From NCBI GenBank assembly GCA_050249235.1, contig JBFWQW010000020.1, positions 1-35,868 on the forward strand: a stretch of DNA of 35,868 nt, read 5' to 3'. Both the position numbers and the translations under genes were made by a program. Under the pieces are notes generated by a model. That model was not told the DNA's origin, made no database searches, and saw only the letters and a list, made by a program, of their open reading frames with translations. This document shows, piece after piece, positions 6,677 to 14,371 of the stretch; the stretch's first letter is position 1, and every line of letters begins with the position of its first letter. Origin of the DNA: JAEKLB01 sp050249235. Lineage in GTDB: Bacteria; Actinomycetota; Acidimicrobiia; Acidimicrobiales; CADCSY01.

Positions 6677-8014
6677 TCACTGCACCGGCGGGCCGATGTC
6701 GATCACGAGGCGGTCGGGCCCGTCGAGCTGGGTGACGGTGAAGGCCCGGCGGCGGTCGAGGCCGATCACCCAGACGAGCGTCGCCTCGAAGTCCTCGACC
6801 CGCTCGAGCTCGCGCACGAACCGGGCGTCCGCCGGCACGATCTCGATCGGCCCGGTGTAGGTGGGGTCGCCGGTCTCGCGGTCGGCGCCCGACGCGCCGT
6901 GCATGACGAGGTGGAGGAAGGCGGCGCCGTCGACCGGCACCGGCATGCCCGACGGCCCGCTGAAGGGCGGGTCGCGGTAGCCGATCTCGTAGCTCACGCT
7001 GCCATCGGTGGCGCCGTCCTGGTCGACGAGGTCGAGCACGATCCGCTCCCAGCAGTCGTTGGTGTCGACCGTGACGTCGGTGAGCAGCATCACGTGCGAG
7101 TCGGGGCGGAAGGTCCGGTCGGCGGTGCCGCCCGAGAACAGGCACGTGCCCGAGGAGGCGATCCAGTAGCCCGCGCCGGTCGGTGTCGGGGCGATGCCGG
7201 CCGCCAGCCGGTACGGCGCGACGGGCACCGTCGAGCCGAGGAAGGGCGCCGCCCCGAAGGCGAAGACCCCGCCGTCCCTCGCCGCCAGCCAGTAGCCGTC
7301 GCCGGCGGGGCGGGCCGCCATGCCGACGATGGGTTGGTTGAGCGTGATGGCGCCGGTGGAGCCGTGGAAGGTGGCGTCGCCGAAGGCGAAGATCCCGCCG
7401 TCGGCGGCCACCAGCCAGTACCCCTCGCCGGTACCGGTGGCGGCACCGCCGACGACCTCCCGGTTGAGGCGGACGGCACCCATCGAGCCGAGGAACGGGG
7501 CGTCGCCGAAGGCGAAGATCCCGCCGTCGGCGGCGACGAGCCAGTAGCCGTCGCCGGTGGGGGTGGCGGCCATGCCGACGATGGGTTGGTTGAGCGTGAT
7601 GGCGCCGGTGGAGCCGTGGAAGGCGGCGTCGCCGAAGGCGAAGATCCCGCCGTCGGCGGCGACGAGCCAGTAGCCGTCGCCGGTGGGGGTGGCGGCCATG
7701 CCGACGACCTCCCGGTTGAGGCGGACGGCGCCCATCGAGCCGTGGAAGGTGGCGTCGCCGAAGGCGAAGACCCCGCCTTCGGCCCGGACGAGCCAGTAGC
7801 CGCCGCCGGTCGGCGTCGGGGCCATGCCCACCACGGGGAAGGCGGGCGGCTGGGCGTGGGCCGGGCCGTGGAAGGTGGCGTCGCCGAAGGCGAAGACCAT
7901 CTCGTTGCTGTCCACCACGGTGCCGGCACCGGCCTGGGCCGGCACCGCCGTCACGAGCCCGGCGGCCACCACCGCCGCCGAGACCAGCGCCAACACCCGG
8001 TGCCCTCGCCTCAT
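6677..8014 (-). CDS. Secreted FGDAxFxGS-repeat protein with C-terminal AMIN-like domain
   Basis: Exported protein of 445 aa. Residues 1-30 are a Sec signal peptide (MRRGHRVLALVSAAVVAAGL, then AVPAQAGA). Residues about 35-285 hold six or seven 42-residue repeats of the form GGIFAFGDAxFxGS...GYWLVAAD, probably blades of a beta-propeller. Two sub-types alternate (MGAVRLNREVVG and TGAITLNQPIVG). The C-terminal part (about 300-445: RIVLDL, YTGPIEIV, VWVIGLDRRRAFTV, DRLVIDI) fits the AMIN-like domain of actinobacterial envelope proteins. Such repeat proteins are abundant in Acidimicrobiia and are presumed to bind cell-surface polymers. The ATG is preceded by AGAGGA at 7 nt; in-frame codons further upstream lie in repetitive DNA. 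Confidence 0.85.
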   Translation of the reverse strand: MRRGHRVLALVSAAVVAAGLVTAVPAQAGAGTVVDSNEMVFAFGDATFHGPAHAQPPAFPVVGMAPTPTGGGYWLVRAEGGVFAFGDATFHGSMGAVRLNREVVGMAATPTGDGYWLVAADGGIFAFGDAAFHGSTGAITLNQPIVGMAATPTGDGYWLVAADGGIFAFGDAPFLGSMGAVRLNREVVGGAATGTGEGYWLVAADGGIFAFGDATFHGSTGAITLNQPIVGMAARPAGDGYWLAARDGGVFAFGAAPFLGSTVPVAPYRLAAGIAPTPTGAGYWIASSGTCLFSGGTADRTFRPDSHVMLLTDVTVDTNDCWERIVLDLVDQDGATDGSVSYEIGYRDPPFSGPSGMPVPVDGAAFLHLVMHGASGADRETGDPTYTGPIEIVPADARFVRELERVEDFEATLVWVIGLDRRRAFTVTQLDGPDRLVIDIGPPVQ

Positions 8015-8070
8015 CCGTCGTCCTCTCGTCAGGTGAGGACCACCGGACCACCCCGCCCGGCTTCCTGTCA

Positions 8071-8126
8071 AACGGCCCGGCTCGAACGGCCCGGCTCGAA
8101 CGGCCCGGCTCGAACGGCCCGGCTCG
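8071..8126. repeat. Four perfect tandem copies of a 14-bp unit
   Basis: AACGGCCCGGCTCG occurs four times head to tail without a mismatch, in the 203-bp divergent spacer between the repeat-protein gene and recQ. It could be a promoter-proximal operator array or a simple slippage-prone repeat. No other copy was noticed in the window. Confidence 0.9.
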
Positions 8127-8217
8127 GCCGGCACCGCCCGCCGGCGCGCCGACGGGTCACCGGGGCCTCGATGGGGGAGCCGGTCGGGACGTCGCTGTCA
8201 CCCCGGCCTGGTAGCCC

Positions 8218-10287
8218 ATGGGGACCATGACGCTGCGCGACGAGGCCGACCGCCTGCTGCGCCGGTTGACGGGCCGGCCCGACGCCGAGTTCCACGCCGG
8301 CCAGTGGGAGGCGATCGAGACGCTGGTGGGCGAGCGCCGCCGCGCCCTCGTGGTGCAGCGGACGGGTTGGGGCAAGAGCGCGGTGTACTTCATCGCCACC
8401 CGCCTCCTGCGTGACCGGGGGGCGGGCGCCACCGTGCTGGTCTCGCCGCTCCTGGCGCTGATGCGGAACCAGATCGACGCCGCCGCCCGGCTCGGCGTGC
8501 GGGCGGCCACGATCAACAGCACCAACCGCGACGAGTGGGCCGCCATCGAGGCTCGCATCGCCGCCGGCGAGGTCGACGTGCTCCTCATCTCGCCGGAGCG
8601 CCTCAACAACCGGCAGTTCCGGGTGGACGTGCTCCCCGACCTGGTCCGCTCGGTCGGCCTGTTCGTGGTGGATGAGGCCCACTGCATCAGCGACTGGGGC
8701 CACGACTTCCGCCCTGACTACCGGCGCATCCAGCAGGTGCTCGAGCGCCTCCCGCCGTCGGTGCCGGTGCTCTGCACCACCGCCACGGCCAACGACCGGG
8801 TGGTGGGCGACATCGTCGACCAGCTGGGCGCCGACCTGCAGGTGGTGCGGGGCCCGCTCGACCGGGAGAGCCTCCAGCTGGCCGTCCTCGACCTGCCCGA
8901 CCCGGCGGTCCGCATGGCGTGGCTGGCCGGCCACCTGGCCGAGCTCCCCGGCTGCGGCATCGTCTACTGCCTCACGGTCCACGACGTCCATCGCCTCACG
9001 GAGTGGTTGCAGCGCAAGGGCTTCGACGCCGTCGCCTACACGGGCCAGGGCGAGAACGACGACCGCATCGAGATCGAGCGCCGCCTCCTCGCCAACGAGC
9101 TGAAGGTGGTGGTGGCCACCTCGGCGCTCGGCATGGGCTTCGACAAGCCCGACCTGGCCTTCGTGGTGCACTTCCAGAGCCCGGGCTCGCCGATCGCGTA
9201 CTACCAGCAGGTGGGCCGGGCCGGCCGGGCGTTGGCCTCCGCCCACGGGATCCTGCTGCGCGGCCACGAGGACGCCGACATCCAGGACCACTTCATCCGC
9301 ACGGCCTTCCCGCCCCGGGAGCAGGCGGAGGCCATCGTGGCGCTCCTGGCCGGGGCCGAGCAGCCGGTGCCGCTCGGCGAGCTCGAGGCCGCCGTCAACG
9401 CCCGGCGCAGCCGGCTCGAGGCCATGCTCAAGGTGCTCGACGTCGAGGGCGCCGTCGAGCAGGCCGACCGTGGGTGGCGACGCACGACCCAGCCGTGGAC
9501 CTACCCGGCCGAGCGGGTGGCCCGGGTCACCGCCCAGCGCCGCTCGGAGCAGGCCGCCATGCATGGCTACGCCGCCGACCCCGGTTGCCGCATGGTCTTC
9601 CTCCGGGCCCTGCTGGACGACCCGGCCGGCGCGCCCTGCGGCCGGTGCGACCGGTGCACCGGCCTCCTGCTCGACCCAGCCGTCGAGCCCGCCGACGTGG
9701 CCGAGGCCAGCGCCTTCCTCCGCAGCGCCCGGCTCACGATCGAGCCCCGCAAGCAGTGGGTGCGAGGCGGCTCGCGGGCCACGATCCGACCCGGGCAGCG
9801 GGCCGAGGTGGGGCGGGCCCTCGGCGTCGTCGGCGACGGCGGGTGGGGGTCGGTCGTGCAGCAGGCCCGGGCTGCCGGCGGGCCGTATCCCGACGCCCTG
9901 GTCGACGCCACCCGGCAGGTGCTGGGGGGCTGGCGGCCCCAGCCCCCGCCGGCGTGGGTCACGGCCGTCCCATCGGTCGCCTCACCCGAGGTGCTGGCCG
10001 CCTTCGCCCGCCGGGTGGCCGCCGAGCTCGGCCTCCCCTACGTCCCCGCCCTGCGCCGGGCCCGCCCGGGCCGGCCCCAGGCCGAGATGGCGAACAGCGT
10101 CCAGCAGCTCCGCAACGTGGACGCCGCCTTCGAGGCCGCCGGCGACGTGCCGGCCGGCGCGGTCCTCCTGGTCGACGACCTCGTCGACTCCGGCTGGACC
10201 CTCACCGTGGTCGCCGCCGCCCTGCGGGAGGCCGGCGTCGAGGCGGTCCACCCCTTCGCCCTGGCCAAGGCGGCCGGCACCGACTGA
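8218..10287 (+). CDS. recQ: RecQ-family DNA helicase fused to a C-terminal phosphoribosyltransferase domain
   Basis: ATP-dependent 3'-5' DNA helicase of 689 aa. Helicase motifs: Walker A TGWGKS (residues 49-54, with Trp in place of the usual Gly), D152-E-A-H, the TTATAND motif, and the motif VI region YYQQVGRAGRA. A zinc-binding cysteine cluster CGRCDRC lies at 474-480. No HRDC domain is seen. After a linker, residues about 575-689 form a type I phosphoribosyltransferase domain with the PRPP-binding motif VLLVDDLVDSGWT at 649-661, similar to ComF-type domains. A second start (ATG 8227) is equally possible. The partner domain suggests nucleotide metabolism or sensing linked to repair; its function is unknown. 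Confidence 0.9.
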   Translation: MGTMTLRDEADRLLRRLTGRPDAEFHAGQWEAIETLVGERRRALVVQRTGWGKSAVYFIATRLLRDRGAGATVLVSPLLALMRNQIDAAARLGVRAATINSTNRDEWAAIEARIAAGEVDVLLISPERLNNRQFRVDVLPDLVRSVGLFVVDEAHCISDWGHDFRPDYRRIQQVLERLPPSVPVLCTTATANDRVVGDIVDQLGADLQVVRGPLDRESLQLAVLDLPDPAVRMAWLAGHLAELPGCGIVYCLTVHDVHRLTEWLQRKGFDAVAYTGQGENDDRIEIERRLLANELKVVVATSALGMGFDKPDLAFVVHFQSPGSPIAYYQQVGRAGRALASAHGILLRGHEDADIQDHFIRTAFPPREQAEAIVALLAGAEQPVPLGELEAAVNARRSRLEAMLKVLDVEGAVEQADRGWRRTTQPWTYPAERVARVTAQRRSEQAAMHGYAADPGCRMVFLRALLDDPAGAPCGRCDRCTGLLLDPAVEPADVAEASAFLRSARLTIEPRKQWVRGGSRATIRPGQRAEVGRALGVVGDGGWGSVVQQARAAGGPYPDALVDATRQVLGGWRPQPPPAWVTAVPSVASPEVLAAFARRVAAELGLPYVPALRRARPGRPQAEMANSVQQLRNVDAAFEAAGDVPAGAVLLVDDLVDSGWTLTVVAAALREAGVEAVHPFALAKAAGTD

Positions 10288-10304
10288 CGCGCCGGCCCCG
10301 ACCC

Positions 10305-10353
10305 GAACCGGGTGCCACCCAGGCCGCCGGGCGGCTTCAGTGGCACCCGGTTC
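10305..10353. terminator. Perfect 14-bp inverted repeat after recQ
   Basis: GAACCGGGTGCCAC and its exact complement GTGGCACCCGGTTC flank a 21-nt loop that itself contains GCCGCC/GGCGGC. It begins 18 bp after the recQ stop. There is no U-tract, but such GC-rich hairpins commonly end transcripts in high-GC actinobacteria. Alternatively it is a binding site ahead of the small gene that follows. Confidence 0.6.
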
Positions 10354-10414
10354 GTGGTGCGGGGCCCGGGCGCATGGGCATCGCCGGATCGGTGGGCGGG
10401 GAAGGGTGGGGAGC

Positions 10415-10768
10415 ATGGCCAGGTACGCCGTGAACCCCGGGGCGGTGGCGAGGGCCCGCCGGCTCATCGCCGCCCACCAGTACGTCCTCGAGAGCGACTG
10501 GGGCGAGGCCCAGCCCAGCGCCGAGGACGAGAACGCCTACCTCGCCGCCCACTCCTGGGACGACTACGCCGAATGGCACCTCGGCCTCCGGGTCGGGGCC
10601 ACCGACGGCACGAAGGCGAGGTGCGCGTTCGTGGTCGGCGACCTCCGGCGGGTCCACCGCTCGGCGCTGATCGCCTGCGTCTACCGGGCGTCGGAGTGGC
10701 GCCACAAGGAGGTCGAGCTCGCCGCCCACGACCTCCTCCAGCGCCTCGACGCGGTCCGGGCCGCCTGA
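10415..10768 (+). CDS. Conserved actinobacterial protein of unknown function
   Basis: Soluble protein of 117 aa in a widespread, uncharacterised actinobacterial family that I recognise by its pattern: N-terminal MARYAVNPGAVARARRLI, then QYVLESDWGEAQPSAEDENA, the aromatic stretch HSWDDYAEWHLGL, TDGTKARCAFVVGDLRRVHR, and the final helix YRASEWRHKEVELAAHDLLQ. No catalytic motif is assigned, although the conserved Trp/His/Asp/Glu residues could form a binding site. The ATG follows GGGTGGGGAGC, an adequate ribosome-binding site. It lies 127 bp after recQ, separated by a strong hairpin, so it is probably transcribed on its own. Confidence 0.85.
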   Translation: MARYAVNPGAVARARRLIAAHQYVLESDWGEAQPSAEDENAYLAAHSWDDYAEWHLGLRVGATDGTKARCAFVVGDLRRVHRSALIACVYRASEWRHKEVELAAHDLLQRLDAVRAA

Positions 10769-10784
10769 CCCGGCCCCGACAGGG

Positions 10785-10813
10785 CACGGCCAGGCCAGGT
10801 CGGCCCGGCCGTG
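10785..10813. terminator. Inverted repeat between convergent genes
   Basis: CACGGCC and GGCCGTG (15-nt loop) lie between the ends of the small conserved gene and the convergent aldo/keto reductase. A second GC hairpin (GGCGCC/GGCGCC) follows at once. Probable bidirectional terminator; no U-tract. Confidence 0.5.
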
Positions 10814-10859
10814 GCGGCGCCGGCGGGCGCCGGGCCTGATGACGGAGACGGTCGGCTCG

Positions 10860-11831
10860 TCAGGCCGGCCGGCCGAGGGCCCGGTCTACGGCGGCCAGGT
10901 CGTCGGCGTCGAGGCCCCAGCCGGCCGCCGCGGCGTTGGCCGTCACCTGGGCCGGGCTGGTGGCCCCGACGATGATCGAGGCGACGGTGTCCTGGGCGGC
11001 CAACCACGACATGGCCAGCTCGAGCAGGGTGTGGCCCCGCTCGGCGGCGACCGCGGTGAGCGGCTCGACCCGGTCGAAGTTGCGGTCGCTCAGCAACCGC
11101 TGCTGCTGGTCCTCGGGCTGGCCCGACATGCGGGTGCCGGTGGCGGGCACCTCGCCCCGCCGGTACTTGCCGGTGAGGAGGCCGCCGGCCAGTGGCCAGT
11201 AGGGGATGAGCCCGACGCCGTGGCGGCGCAGGGCCGGCACCAGGTCGTCCTCGATGCGACGGCTCAACAGGCTGTAGCCGTTCTGGGCGCTGGCGAAGGG
11301 CGCCCACCCGCCCCGGGCGGCGGCGTCGAACGACTCGTCGAGCTGGGCGCCCGAGAAGTTGCAGCAGCCCACCTCGAGCACCTTGCCCTGCTCCTTGAGG
11401 CGGGAGAAGGCCTCCAGCGTCTCGTCGATCGGGGTGGCCGGGTCGGGGAAGTGGAGCTGGAAGAGGTCGATGCGGTCGGTGCCGAGCCGGCGCAGGCTGT
11501 CCTCGGCCGACCGGACGATGCGTTCGACGCCCGCGCCCGTTCCCGGCGTCGGGGACGTGGCCGAGTTGCACTTGGTGGCGATGACGGCTTCGTCGCGGCG
11601 GCTGCCGAGAGCCACACCGATCATCTCCTCCGACTGGCCGTAGCCGTACTCCTCGGCGGTGTCGATGAACGTCACGCCGGCGTCCAGCGCGGCGCCGATG
11701 ATGGCGCTGGCCCGGGCCTGGTCGATCTCGACCGCGCTGACCTTGGGCCCGAGGTGGCCGGCCAACCCGAAGTTGTTGGTGCCGATGCCCACCAGCGAGA
11801 CCTCGAGCGAGCCGAGCCGCCGCGTCTCCAT
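10860..11831 (-). CDS. Aldo/keto reductase
   Basis: NADPH-dependent (beta/alpha)8-barrel oxidoreductase of 323 aa that interconverts carbonyls and alcohols in the cytoplasm. The catalytic tetrad is visible: D57 (FIDTAEEYG), Y62, K87 (VIATKCNS) and H127 (LFQLHFPDP). The C-terminal cofactor-binding region includes SIIVGATSPAQVTANAAAA. It resembles the YajO/PhdYeaE-type general reductases, and the substrate cannot be predicted. The ATG lies 7 nt after a TACCGT -10 box, and no ribosome-binding site is present, so it is probably translated from a leaderless transcript. It is convergent with the upstream small gene and seems monocistronic. Confidence 0.92.
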   Translation of the reverse strand: METRRLGSLEVSLVGIGTNNFGLAGHLGPKVSAVEIDQARASAIIGAALDAGVTFIDTAEEYGYGQSEEMIGVALGSRRDEAVIATKCNSATSPTPGTGAGVERIVRSAEDSLRRLGTDRIDLFQLHFPDPATPIDETLEAFSRLKEQGKVLEVGCCNFSGAQLDESFDAAARGGWAPFASAQNGYSLLSRRIEDDLVPALRRHGVGLIPYWPLAGGLLTGKYRRGEVPATGTRMSGQPEDQQQRLLSDRNFDRVEPLTAVAAERGHTLLELAMSWLAAQDTVASIIVGATSPAQVTANAAAAGWGLDADDLAAVDRALGRPA

Positions 11832-11838
11832 CGCTCGG

Positions 11839-11844
11839 ACGGTA
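11839..11844 (-). promoter_or_regulatory. Leaderless -10 box TACCGT of the aldo/keto reductase
   Basis: Read on the minus strand, TACCGT is followed by 7 nt (CCGAGCG) and then the ATG. No Shine-Dalgarno sequence is present. Confidence 0.5.
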
Positions 11845-11910
11845 CCAACCTGGCCTGACGGCCCGACGGCCCGGGTCGCCCCCTCCGGCCGGCATCGGCG
11901 GCGAGCGTCG

Positions 11911-12777
11911 CTAGCGACGGGTGGGGAGGGTGGCGACGGCGAGGTCCTCGGTGCCGCCGACCGCGAGCCGGCCGCCGCCGAGCCGGCGGCGCTGGCGGGC
12001 CTCGAGCCAGCGGGCGAACGAGCTCAGGGCCAGGTTGACGGCGATGTAGATCACGGCCACGCCGACGATGGCCTGGAGGAGGTTGCCGTCGAACGTGCCG
12101 GAGAGCTGGCCCCGGCGGAGGAGCTCCTCGTACTGGATGAAGAAGCCGAGCGACGTGTCCTTCAGCAGCGTGACGAGCTGGTTGACGATGGCCGGCGCCA
12201 TGCGCCGGAGGGCCTGGGGCAGCACCACCAGCCGCATGACCTCGCCCCGCGAGAGCCCGACGGCCTGGGCCGCTTCCGTCTGGCCCCGGTCGATCGAGAG
12301 GATCCCGGCCCTGAACACCTCGGCGAGGATGGCGGCGTTGTAGATGCTCAGGGCCAGGACGAGGGCGGTGTAGTTCGAGATGTCGACGCCGCGCGACCGG
12401 AGCCCGAACACGCAGAAGAGCAGGAGCAGCAACAGCGGCAGGCTCCGGAAGAACTCGACGTAGGCGCCGGCCGCCCACCGCAGGACCCGGCTGGGTGCCA
12501 GCCGGCCCAGGGCCAGGACGAGGCCGACGGCGAGGGCCGCGACCATCGCCAGCACGGCCACCCTGAGGGTGTTGCCGAGGCCGCCGAGCAGGAAGCGGAG
12601 CACGTCCCACTCGGTGAGCGGCTCCCACTTCTCCCCTTCCAGCTGGCCGTTGTCGGCGAAGCGGCGCACGGCCACCACGACGCCGGCGGCGATCAGGGCC
12701 ATCGCGACGGCCGACGCGATCCACGTGCGACGGCGCCCTTTCGGCCCGAGCCGGTCGGTGAGGAGCGACTGGCTCAC
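11911..12777 (-). CDS. gluD: Polar amino-acid ABC transporter permease (GluD-like)
   Basis: Second inner-membrane permease of the importer, 288 aa. After a cytoplasmic start (VSQSLLTDRLGPKGRRR) come a first helix (WIASAVAMALIAAGVVVAV) and a HisM-type core: GGLGNTLRVAVLAMVAALAV, YVEFFRSLPLLLLLLFCVFG, and the EAA loop EAAQAVGLSRGEVMRLVVLP, which contacts the ATPase. The longer N-terminus compared with its partner permease matches GluD of the Corynebacterium glutamate system. The GTG start overlaps the stop of the partner permease (GTGA). It is the last gene of a four-gene operon. Confidence 0.88.
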   Translation of the reverse strand: MSQSLLTDRLGPKGRRRTWIASAVAMALIAAGVVVAVRRFADNGQLEGEKWEPLTEWDVLRFLLGGLGNTLRVAVLAMVAALAVGLVLALGRLAPSRVLRWAAGAYVEFFRSLPLLLLLLFCVFGLRSRGVDISNYTALVLALSIYNAAILAEVFRAGILSIDRGQTEAAQAVGLSRGEVMRLVVLPQALRRMAPAIVNQLVTLLKDTSLGFFIQYEELLRRGQLSGTFDGNLLQAIVGVAVIYIAVNLALSSFARWLEARQRRRLGGGRLAVGGTEDLAVATLPTRR

Positions 12778-13418
12778 CGGCGCACGGCCGTCCGGCGCTC
12801 GACGGCACCGACGGCCCAGCCGAGGGGCATGGCGATGACCAGGTAGGCGGCGGCTGCCCCGAGGAAGACGGGGAAGAAGGCGGCCGTCTCGACCGCGAGG
12901 CGCTGGGCCGTGCCCGTGAGCTCGATGACCGAGATCGTGTAGGCGATGGCGGTGTTCTTGACGAGGGCGATGAGCAGGTTCCCCAGGGGAGCCACCACCG
13001 TCCGGAGCGCCTGGGGCAGCACGACCAGTCGCAGCACCTGGGTGAACGTCAGCCCGATGGCCCGGGCGGCTTCGGCCTGGCCGGCGGCGACCGTGCTCAC
13101 GCCGGCCCGCACCACCTCCGCCACGAAGGCGCCCGTGTACAGGCCGAGCACGAGCACCGCCGAGGTGTAGCGGGGCCAGATGAGGCCGATGTCCGGGAGC
13201 CCGAAGAAGAAGAGGACGAACAGCACGGTGAGGGGGCAGTTGCGGACGGTCTCGACGTAGGCCGCCGCGGCCCAGCGCAGCGGGGGCACCGGGCTGACCC
13301 GGCAGGCGGCCACCACCGTTCCCAGCGAGAAGGCGAGGAGCCATGCCCACGCCGTCAGCGAGATGGTGGTGAGGCCGCCGTCGACGTAGTCGCCGAGGTG
13401 GTCGAGGACGACGTCCAG
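12774..13418 (-). CDS. gluC: Polar amino-acid ABC transporter permease (GluC-like), CTG start
   Basis: First permease of the importer, 214 aa if the start is CTG. Between the upstream in-frame TGA and residue 41 there is no ATG, GTG or TTG, yet the reading frame encodes the family's usual N-terminus (xDVVLDHLGDYVDGGLTTIS, then the first helix AWAWLLAFSLGTVVAA). CTG at 13418 is preceded by AAGGGAG at a normal distance and puts the initiator exactly where relatives have Met-Asp. The EAA loop is EAARAIGLTFTQVLRLVVLP. It overlaps gluD by 4 bp and follows the binding-protein gene by 30 bp. Starting at the first GTG would remove the first membrane helix. Confidence 0.85.
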   Translation of the reverse strand: MDVVLDHLGDYVDGGLTTISLTAWAWLLAFSLGTVVAACRVSPVPPLRWAAAAYVETVRNCPLTVLFVLFFFGLPDIGLIWPRYTSAVLVLGLYTGAFVAEVVRAGVSTVAAGQAEAARAIGLTFTQVLRLVVLPQALRTVVAPLGNLLIALVKNTAIAYTISVIELTGTAQRLAVETAAFFPVFLGAAAAYLVIAMPLGWAVGAVERRTAVRR

Positions 13419-13448
13419 CGGGCGCTCCCTTCCTCGTCCGGAAGGGGA

Positions 13449-14324
13449 TCAGTAGCGGTCGACCGCGGGCGGCTCCGGCGTCTCCTCGGCGACGGTGCCG
13501 ACGGTGTCCTCGTAGGCATCGGCCCACTCGCCGTTCTCGGCGATCTCCTCCAGCACGTCGTTGACGAACGTGCGGAAGGCGGTGTCGCCCTTCTTGAGAC
13601 CGATGCCGTACGGCTCGGTCGTGAACGGCTCGCCGACGAGCTTGAAGGCGCCGTTCGAGGTCGAGATCAACCCGACGAGGATGACGTTGTCGGTGCTGAC
13701 GGCGTCGACCCGGCCGTTGCGCAGGTCGTCGGCGCACTTCGAGTAGACGTCGTACTCGACCGTCCGGGCCTGGGGCGCGAACGTCTTGATGTTGGCGATC
13801 GAGGTCGAGCCCTGGACCGAGCACACCGTCTTGCCGGCGAGGTCGTTGACGCTCTCGATCGAGTCGTCGTCGGCGTCGACCATGATGTCCTGACCGGCCA
13901 CGTAGTACGGGCCGGCGAAGTCGATCCGGGTCTTGCGGGTGTCGTTGATGGTGTAGGTCGCCACCACCAGGTCGACGGTGCCGTCCTCGATGGCGGTCTC
14001 CCGGATCGAGGAGGGCGTCTCGACGAAGTTCACCTTCACGTCGGGGCCGAGGCGGGCCGCGATGAGCCGGGCGATCTCGACGTCGAAGCCCTCGACCTCA
14101 CCGTTGCGGGGGTTCTTCAGGCCGAACAGGGGCTGGTCGAACTTGGTGCCGACGGTGATCTCGCCGGCCTCCTGCAACCGGGCCATGGTGGTGCCGGCCG
14201 GGAAGGCCTCGACCTCGGCCGCCTCGTCGGACGGATCGGAGGACCCGTCGTCGTCGTCTCCCCCGCAGGCGGCCGCCAGCACGAGAAGCGGGATCAGGAC
14301 CAGGGACCAGCGATGCGCTCGCAT
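13449..14324 (-). CDS. gluB: Glutamate-type ABC transporter substrate-binding lipoprotein
   Basis: Extracytoplasmic receptor of 291 aa, anchored through a lipid on Cys20 (lipobox VLAAAC after MRAHRWSLVLIPLL). An acidic low-complexity linker (GGDDDDGSS) follows. The solute-binding protein family 3 fold shows ITVGTKFDQPLFGLKN, VEGFDVEIARLIA, VDLVVATYTIN, RKTRIDFAGPYYVAGQDIMV and KTVCSVQGSTSIANI. This set matches the GluB-like glutamate/aspartate branch. ATG 14324 has AAGGAG 6 nt upstream; an ATG at 14342 has none. The gene order ATPase, receptor, permease, permease equals gluABCD of Corynebacterium. Ligand identity is inferred from family and order. Confidence 0.9.
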   Translation of the reverse strand: MRAHRWSLVLIPLLVLAAACGGDDDDGSSDPSDEAAEVEAFPAGTTMARLQEAGEITVGTKFDQPLFGLKNPRNGEVEGFDVEIARLIAARLGPDVKVNFVETPSSIRETAIEDGTVDLVVATYTINDTRKTRIDFAGPYYVAGQDIMVDADDDSIESVNDLAGKTVCSVQGSTSIANIKTFAPQARTVEYDVYSKCADDLRNGRVDAVSTDNVILVGLISTSNGAFKLVGEPFTTEPYGIGLKKGDTAFRTFVNDVLEEIAENGEWADAYEDTVGTVAEETPEPPAVDRY

Positions 14325-14371
14325 GTTGCGCTCCTTGTTCATTGGAGGACGGGTTCGGTGGGCGAGGGGGT

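Noticed and set aside
8068..9564. 498-codon open frame antisense to recQ
   Set aside because: It mirrors the helicase codons and has no recognisable domain; long antisense frames are expected at this GC content.
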